Positions 8,195 to 12,045 of a stretch of 12,045 bases of DNA are shown piece after piece (position 1 is the stretch's first letter; every line of letters begins with the position of its first letter). The position numbers and the translations under genes are program-made. The notes under the pieces were generated by a model that was not told the DNA's origin, made no database searches, and worked only from the letters and a program-made list of their open reading frames with translations. The stretch is from Ruminococcaceae bacterium UBA866 (GTDB lineage Bacteria > Bacillota > Clostridia > Oscillospirales > Ruminococcaceae), in contig DBGA01000046.1 of the NCBI GenBank assembly GCA_002295325.1, forward strand, positions 13,537 through 25,581, written 5' to 3'.

Positions 8195-8208
8195 AGCACA
8201 ATTGTGCT
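8195..8208. promoter_or_regulatory. Palindrome in the ftsZ leader, possible operator
   Basis: AGCACAATTGTGCT is a perfect 14-nt palindrome about 30 nt downstream of the promoter -10. A related weaker element, CACATTGTG, sits at 8057-8065 inside an imperfect palindrome (8052-8070) that includes the ftsQ stop codon. A repressor site or a small leader hairpin are both possible. Confidence 0.4.
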
Positions 8209-8248
8209 TATTTATAACTAGGAATTACAAATTACAGGAGGAAAATTT

Positions 8249-9319
8249 ATGGATATCATACTCGATCATAACGAGAGCGATACACTTGTAAATATAAAGG
8301 TTGTGGGTGTTGGTGGTGGCGGAGGAAATGCTGTTGATCGTATGATTACCGGTGGGATGAAGAGCGTTGAGTTCGTTTCGATTAACACCGACCAACAGGT
8401 TTTAAGAAATTCAAAGGCTACCTATAAAATGCAGATTGGCACAAAGCTTACAAAAGGACTTGGAGCAGGCGGAAAACCTGAACAAGGTGGTTTGGCAGCT
8501 GAAGAAAGCCGCGAGGAGATTGCTGCTGTTTTAAAAGGCTCACAAATGATATTTATAACTGCCGGAATGGGCGGCGGAACTGGAACAGGGGCTGCCCCTG
8601 TTGTTGCTGAGATTGCTAGGGAAATGGGTATTTTGACAATCGGTATTGTAACCAAACCATTTGTATTCGAGGGAAGACGACGTTGTCAAAACGCTGAAGC
8701 TGGTGTTGAGGAATTGAGCCGTCATGTTGACTCCTTAGTTGTAATTCCAAACGAAAGATTAAAGTTGATATCTGACCAAAAGCTAACACTTGTAAACGCT
8801 TTCAAAGCGGCTGATGACGTGTTAATGCAAGGTGTCCAAAGTATTGCTGATCTAATCAATATATCTGGTATCATAAACCTTGATTTCGCTGATGTAAGGG
8901 CTGTTATGTCAGATGCAGGCTATGCACACATGGGCGTTGGCCATGCGGCTGGCAAGGATAAGGCTGAGCAAGCTGCCTTGATGGCAATTTCTAGCCCATT
9001 GCTTGAAACCTCTATTGACGGGGCAAGGGGCATTATCATTAACATTACAGCTTCTCCTGATATTGACCTTGAGGACGCTGCGTTGGCTTCATCAATGATT
9101 TCTGATGCGGCTCACCCTGATGCAAACATATTCTGGGGTGTTGCATTTGACGAAAGCTTTAACGATGAAATGCAGATTACCGTGATTGCTACAGGGTTTG
9201 ACAGCGATAAACGCGCAGTTCCTAAATCTTCACTTGCCGAATCAATTTTGAGCAACATTGAAGATAAAAGCGATGATGATGATTTTAGCTCGATACTTGA
9301 ACTATTTAGAAAACAATAA
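8249..9319 (+). CDS. ftsZ: Cell division GTPase FtsZ
   Basis: FtsZ is the tubulin-like GTPase that forms the cytokinetic Z ring. The 356-residue protein has the nucleotide-binding G-V-G-G-G-G-G-N at 20-27, the tubulin signature G-G-G-T-G-T-G at 108-114, the P-N-E-R-L segment at 167-171 and the T7 catalytic loop N-L-D-F-A-D-V-R at 210-217. The core ends near A-T-G-F-D at 314-318. Only about 38 residues follow, an acidic linker and a tail [10 protein letters not shown], which does not match the usual D-I-P-x-F-L-R peptide that binds FtsA and SepF. AGGAGG at 8236-8241 sets the ATG 7 nt later. The gene has its own promoter and is closed by a strong terminator. No ftsA precedes it. Confidence 0.97.
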   Translation: MDIILDHNESDTLVNIKVVGVGGGGGNAVDRMITGGMKSVEFVSINTDQQVLRNSKATYKMQIGTKLTKGLGAGGKPEQGGLAAEESREEIAAVLKGSQMIFITAGMGGGTGTGAAPVVAEIAREMGILTIGIVTKPFVFEGRRRCQNAEAGVEELSRHVDSLVVIPNERLKLISDQKLTLVNAFKAADDVLMQGVQSIADLINISGIINLDFADVRAVMSDAGYAHMGVGHAAGKDKAEQAALMAISSPLLETSIDGARGIIINITASPDIDLEDAALASSMISDAAHPDANIFWGVAFDESFNDEMQITVIATGFDSDKRAVPKSSLAESILSNIEDKSDDDDFSSILELFRKQ

Positions 9320-9329
9320 TTTACATACT

Positions 9330-9367
9330 AAAAAACCTTTTACTTTTGGGTAAAAGGTTTTTTATTT
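9330..9367. terminator. Intrinsic terminator after ftsZ
   Basis: A 14-bp perfect stem (AAAAAACCTTTTAC at 9330-9343 with its complement at 9350-9363) encloses a 6-nt loop and is followed by a T-rich tail. It starts 10 nt after the ftsZ stop. The A-rich left arm means it could also work on the opposite strand. Confidence 0.9.
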
Positions 9368-9390
9368 TGCCCTTAAAAATTTTTTATTAC

Positions 9391-9420
9391 TTGTTAAAGG
9401 GCACATTAGTGTGGTATAAT
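9391..9420 (+). promoter_or_regulatory. Extended -10 promoter for the corA-like gene
   Basis: TTGTTA at 9391-9396, an 18-nt spacer and a consensus TATAAT at 9415-9420, preceded directly by TGG (an extended -10). It lies just past the ftsZ terminator and would give a leader of about 95-100 nt, too short for a full M-box magnesium riboswitch. Confidence 0.7.
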
Positions 9421-9525
9421 TAAAACAATAAACGTGAGTTTACTATATCAAATTTATTCTAAAAATTGATGAAAGCGTCTTAAAATTAAGCGTTTAAAAC
9501 TTACTACTATAAAAAGGAGGAATTG

Positions 9526-10452
9526 ATGATGTTGTGTTTTTACAAAACAATAAATAACGCTATCGTCAGAGTTGATACAATAACCGAAGGATGCTGGGTT
9601 AATGCCGTCAGTCCGACCGCCGAAGAGATTAACTTTTTGACGAACGAACTAAATGTTGACCGTGATTTTGTAAACGCTGCACTCGATGAAGAAGAGTCGT
9701 CCCGTATTGAAATTGAAGACGACCAAACATTGATAATCATTGATACACCCCTTGCAATAACCGAGGGTAACAATACACTGGTTTACACCACAATGCCTAT
9801 TGGAATTATCGTGACACAGACAAATGTTGTCACTGTATGTTTGAATGAAACCTCTGCAATTACCGATATAGCAAATGGATTCGTTAAAAACATTCAAACT
9901 GGAATGAAAACTAGATTTCTGTTAACTTTGCTTTTAAGGATTGCACAGAGTTTCTTAATTCGACTAAAGCACATTAATAAAATGTCATCGCACTTTGAAA
10001 ACTTGCTTCACAAGTCAATGAAAAACAAGGAATTGATACAGCTTTTAGGACTAGAGAAGTCCCTTGTATATTTTTCTACCTCACTCAAAGCAAACGAGAT
10101 TACATTGGAAAAAATACTTAGGGGCAGGGTAATTAAGCTTTACGAGGAAGATCAAGAGCTGTTAGAGGATGTTTTGATTGAATTCAAACAAGCAATTGAG
10201 ATGTCAAATATTTATTCAAGCATTCTGTCGGGCACTATGGATGCGTTTGCCTCAATTATTTCAAACAATCTAAACATTGTAATGAAACTTTTGACCATTA
10301 TAACAACCCTTATGGCAATTCCAACAATGGTATTCAGTTACTATGGAATGAACGTTAGCTTTGGCTTTATTCCCGAGTGGTGGATGATACTTTCATTTTG
10401 TACCGTAGTGGTAGTAGTTTCAGGGGTTTTCCTTTGGCGTAAAAAATATTAA
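9526..10452 (+). CDS. corA: CorA-family divalent cation transporter
   Basis: This is a CorA/MIT-type channel for Mg2+ or related divalent ions, which works as a membrane pentamer with a large cytoplasmic funnel. The 308 residues comprise a soluble alpha/beta N-terminal domain (about 1-125), a long helical region (about 125-250), a first membrane helix at about 252-272, the family motif Y-G-M-N at 273-276, a short loop and a second helix at about 285-303, ending in the basic tail R-K-K-Y. The G-M-N signature is intact. Three in-frame starts exist: TTG 9523, ATG 9526 and ATG 9529. AGGAGG at 9515-9520 favours one of the ATGs. The gene stands alone between two terminators and is not linked in function to the wall cluster. 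The transported ion cannot be read from sequence. Confidence 0.93.
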   Translation: MMLCFYKTINNAIVRVDTITEGCWVNAVSPTAEEINFLTNELNVDRDFVNAALDEEESSRIEIEDDQTLIIIDTPLAITEGNNTLVYTTMPIGIIVTQTNVVTVCLNETSAITDIANGFVKNIQTGMKTRFLLTLLLRIAQSFLIRLKHINKMSSHFENLLHKSMKNKELIQLLGLEKSLVYFSTSLKANEITLEKILRGRVIKLYEEDQELLEDVLIEFKQAIEMSNIYSSILSGTMDAFASIISNNLNIVMKLLTIITTLMAIPTMVFSYYGMNVSFGFIPEWWMILSFCTVVVVVSGVFLWRKKY

Positions 10453-10507
10453 GATGTTTAGATTGCATTTTCGGCGAAGATGGCAACTTACTGTTGCGAA
10501 AAAAGTA

Positions 10508-10535
10508 GGGTAGATGTAAAATCTGCCCCTTTTTT
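10508..10535 (+). terminator. Intrinsic terminator after corA
   Basis: GGGTAGAT (10508-10515) pairs with ATCTGCCC (10521-10528), with one G-U wobble and a 5-nt loop, followed by C and six Ts. A smaller hairpin, GCAAC-loop-GTTGC, lies just upstream at 10483-10497. Confidence 0.85.
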
Positions 10536-10563
10536 AATGGATAAAAAATATTTTTATCAAAGG

Positions 10564-10589
10564 TGTAACCTTTTTCAAATTCAAACGAA
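10564..10589 (+). promoter_or_regulatory. Candidate ECF-type autoregulatory promoter
   Basis: TGTAAC at 10564-10569, a 16-nt spacer and CGAA at 10586-10589 resemble the Bacillus SigX/SigW promoter classes (TGTAAC or TGAAAC, 16-17 nt, then CG). It is 33 nt upstream of the sigma factor gene, where an autoregulated ECF promoter is expected. The -35 also lies inside a small hairpin (AAAGGT-GTA-ACCTTT, 10559-10573), so the motif may instead reflect that hairpin. A generic AT-rich -10 (TAATAT, near 10590) is another option. Confidence 0.45.
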
Positions 10590-10621
10590 TAATATATGAA
10601 AAGACTGGGAGGAAAAGTTCT

Positions 10622-11167
10622 ATGGAACAAGACAAAGAGCTGTACAAACGCTTTGTCGATGGCGACATTTCGGCTTTTGAGGAGCTAGTTTTAACCCACA
10701 AGGACAACCTAATCTATTTCTTAATGCGATATGTGAAGGATTTCCATACCTGCGAGGATATCGCTCAAGAGGTTTTTGCAACAATTTTTGTAAAAAAAGA
10801 AAGCTATAATTACAAAGTTAGCTTAAAAACTTATTTGTATGCGATTGCAAAGAACAAGGCAACAGACCACATCCGCAAATTTAGTAGAATTGAGAAACTT
10901 AACGAGGACGAAAAAAACTCAGATGATGACGAGCTTTTTAATAGGGTAGTTAAAAATGAAGAGCAAAGGCTAGTACATAATGCAATAGCAAAGCTCAAAC
11001 TCGATTATCAGAGGGTAATACTTTTAGTTGACATTGACGGTTTATCTTATAAAGATACCGCAAATGTGATGCAAAAAACTTTGCCTCAAATTAAAATATT
11101 AATTTTTCGTGCCAGAAAAGCGCTCAAAACTCTACTTGTAAAGGAGGGATATACGAATGAAAACTGA
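10622..11167 (+). CDS. ECF-type RNA polymerase sigma factor
   Basis: This is a 181-residue sigma-70 family factor of the extracytoplasmic function type, which directs RNA polymerase to a small regulon. Region 2 spans about residues 17-88: F-E-E-L-V near the start, E-D-I-A-Q-E-V-F at 45-52, and region 2.4 around Y-A-I-A-K-N-K-A-T-D-H-I-R-K at 73-86. An acidic linker at about 94-104 follows. Region 4 lies at about 118-172, with Y-K-D-T-A-N-V-M and the recognition helix L-P-Q-I-K-I-L-I-F-R-A-R-K-A-L. No extra regulatory domain is present. The ribosome binding site GGGAGG at 10607-10612 is 9 nt before the ATG. The next gene overlaps its 3' end by 11 nt, the usual pattern of a sigma/anti-sigma pair. 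I cannot assign a subgroup or target genes. Confidence 0.93.
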   Translation: MEQDKELYKRFVDGDISAFEELVLTHKDNLIYFLMRYVKDFHTCEDIAQEVFATIFVKKESYNYKVSLKTYLYAIAKNKATDHIRKFSRIEKLNEDEKNSDDDELFNRVVKNEEQRLVHNAIAKLKLDYQRVILLVDIDGLSYKDTANVMQKTLPQIKILIFRARKALKTLLVKEGYTNEN

Positions 11168-11810
11168 TCGTGAATTTTTAGATGGAATCTACCAAAAAGC
11201 AAAACTAATGGAAGAAAATAAGAATGAAAAAGTTAAAATAACTTATTTTACACCACACAAAAAAGCTTTGGTTGCCGCCGCTGCATTTATACTTGTTGCA
11301 ATTCCTAGTATAATTAACTTAAACCAACCTCAAATGAAAACGCCAACAAATTATAAATCAGATAAACCAATGGCGATAAGAAGTTTTAATGTGTTAGATG
11401 TTGAAACCTTAATTACTAACTCAGACTTAATCCTAACTGGTAAAGTTACAAAAATAGAGAAAAATGTATATGAAGAAGATAAAAGTAGAATAATAACTAC
11501 TGTGAAAGTTAAGCCAACTGAGATATTAAAAGGCAAAGCTGAAACAAATATGCTCGATATAAAAATTAATGGTGGATACAATGAAAAAACCAAATCTTTC
11601 ATTGAATACGATACAACATTTAAACGGTATGAAGATGTGTTGGTGTTTTTAGAGCACGATGCAGACAGCAATTCGTATATTGTGTCTGGCTCATCACAAG
11701 GAAAGTACACATATCTTAATTCCCTAAATGATGTCAAAAATTATATCGGTGCAGATGACGTAACAATCACAATTTCCGATCTAAAAGAAAAGATATCACA
11801 AGGAGAATAA
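11157..11810 (+). CDS. Single-pass membrane protein, probable anti-sigma factor
   Basis: The 217-residue protein has a short charged cytoplasmic part (1-35, starting M-K-T-D-R-E-F-L-D-G-I-Y), one membrane segment at about 37-54, and an extracellular domain of about 160 residues. That domain is rich in beta strands, with S-D-L-I-L-T-G-K-V at 89-97 and V-K-V-K-P-T-E-I-L-K-G at 116-126. There are no cysteines, so the H-x3-C-x2-C zinc anti-sigma motif is absent. The anti-sigma role is inferred from topology, from the 11-nt overlap with the ECF sigma gene and from the ribosome binding site AAGGAGGG at 11141-11148, which lies inside that gene. A sensing or effector role for the outer domain is possible. 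I do not recognise a named family with certainty. Confidence 0.65.
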   Translation: MKTDREFLDGIYQKAKLMEENKNEKVKITYFTPHKKALVAAAAFILVAIPSIINLNQPQMKTPTNYKSDKPMAIRSFNVLDVETLITNSDLILTGKVTKIEKNVYEEDKSRIITTVKVKPTEILKGKAETNMLDIKINGGYNEKTKSFIEYDTTFKRYEDVLVFLEHDADSNSYIVSGSSQGKYTYLNSLNDVKNYIGADDVTITISDLKEKISQGE

Positions 11811-11812
11811 AA

Positions 11813-12034
11813 ATGAAAGCAAAACAAATCTTAGCACTAAGCCTAGCTGTTGTTCTATCATTATCTTTAATGGTAGGCTGTACCAAGAAAAAGCCATCAC
11901 CTGGCACATCATCAGGCATAATGTCAGATATAGCATCAGGAACATCATCAATAGCATCAGGCATAGCTTCAGGCGCATCAGAGATCGCATCAGACGTAGC
12001 ATCGGGCATGACATCAAGCAAAATTGCAAAATAA
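11813..12034 (+). CDS. Small repeat-containing lipoprotein
   Basis: The 73-residue product starts with a lipoprotein signal peptide: M-K-A-K, a hydrophobic stretch at 6-21 and a lipobox ending M-V-G-C, so Cys23 should be lipidated after cleavage. A basic, Pro/Gly-containing spacer (24-35) leads to three tandem 11-residue units at 36-46, 47-57 and 58-68, each built on I-A-S-G-I-A-S-G. The mature protein is about 50 residues, almost all Ser, Ala, Gly and Ile, with a C-terminal K-I-A-K. AGGAG at 11801-11805 lies within the end of the preceding gene and 2 nt separate the two frames, so it belongs to the sigma factor operon. The target and function are unknown; a structural or signalling partner of the outer domain of the upstream membrane protein is a guess. 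Confidence 0.82.
   Translation: MKAKQILALSLAVVLSLSLMVGCTKKKPSPGTSSGIMSDIASGTSSIASGIASGASEIASDVASGMTSSKIAK
11918..12016 (+). repeat. Three tandem 33-nt units encoding 11-residue repeats
   Basis: Units begin at 11918, 11951 and 11984. Recurrent GCATCAGGC-like words encode A-S-G. Hydrophobic residues recur at 36/47/58 and 40/51/62, an exact 11-residue (hendecad) period. The units have diverged at the DNA level, so they are not a fresh duplication. Confidence 0.8.
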
Positions 12035-12045
12035 GTTGCTACTGG

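Noticed and set aside
8057..8248. Missing or degraded ftsA between ftsQ and ftsZ
   Set aside because: The gap is only 192 nt, all non-coding and AT-rich, with no frame resembling an FtsA fragment.
9421..9522. Possible M-box magnesium riboswitch upstream of corA
   Set aside because: The leader is only about 100 nt and I see no set of helices of the M-box type; the known element is considerably longer.
10540..10558. AT-only hairpin (GATAAAAA with its complement) in the corA-sigma gap
   Set aside because: An 8-bp almost pure A-T stem with a 3-nt loop is weak and likely to occur by chance in such AT-rich sequence.
10367..10630. Minus-strand 87-codon frame over the corA-sigma gap
   Set aside because: It runs across the corA terminator and the sigma gene leader, with low-complexity content and no support.
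11351..11737. 128-codon open frame on the minus strand across the putative anti-sigma gene
   Set aside because: It lies fully inside a well-supported plus-strand gene with a good ribosome binding site and shows no recognisable protein features.
11767..12021. Minus-strand frame with a D-A-x-x-D repeat pattern
   Set aside because: The pattern is the reverse-strand image of the 33-nt repeats in the lipoprotein gene, and the plus strand has a lipobox and a ribosome binding site.

Overview
This AT-rich window looks like the chromosome of a low-GC Gram-positive bacterium of the class Clostridia, plausibly from the Oscillospiraceae/Ruminococcaceae group. That placement is inferred from gene order, strong AGGAGG-type ribosome binding sites, TTG and GTG starts, and the style of the proteins; no marker here fixes it. 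All genes lie on the + strand, and no stretch longer than about 200 bases lacks a gene. I saw no RNA genes, insertion sequences, CRISPR arrays or phage genes.

Positions 1-8056 are a division and cell wall (dcw) cluster: murE (5' end cut off by the window), murF, mraY, ftsW/spoVE, murG, murA and ftsQ/divIB. These genes are tightly packed and probably cotranscribed. They run the peptidoglycan precursor route from UDP-GlcNAc (MurA) through the stem-peptide ligases (MurE, MurF) to lipid I (MraY) and lipid II (MurG), plus the SEDS polymerase (FtsW) and a divisome scaffold (FtsQ). Two intergenic gaps carry strong inverted repeats: a perfect 26-nt palindrome between ftsW and murG, and a long hairpin ending at the murA ribosome binding site. 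murD and ftsA are not at the places they hold in the Bacillus cluster.

Positions 8057-9367 hold ftsZ as its own unit, with a sigma-A-type promoter, a palindrome in the leader and a strong intrinsic terminator. This FtsZ has a normal GTPase core but a short linker and a C-terminal tail that does not match the usual D-I-P-x-F-L-R peptide.

Positions 9368-10535 are a single CorA-type divalent cation transporter gene with its own extended -10 promoter and a terminator.

Positions 10536-12034 form a three-gene cassette: an ECF sigma factor, a single-pass membrane protein overlapping it by 11 nt (probable non-zinc anti-sigma factor) and a 73-residue lipoprotein built from three 11-residue repeats. 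A SigX-like promoter motif upstream suggests autoregulation. This cassette is the least explained part of the window. It may be an envelope-sensing module, but the function is inference.
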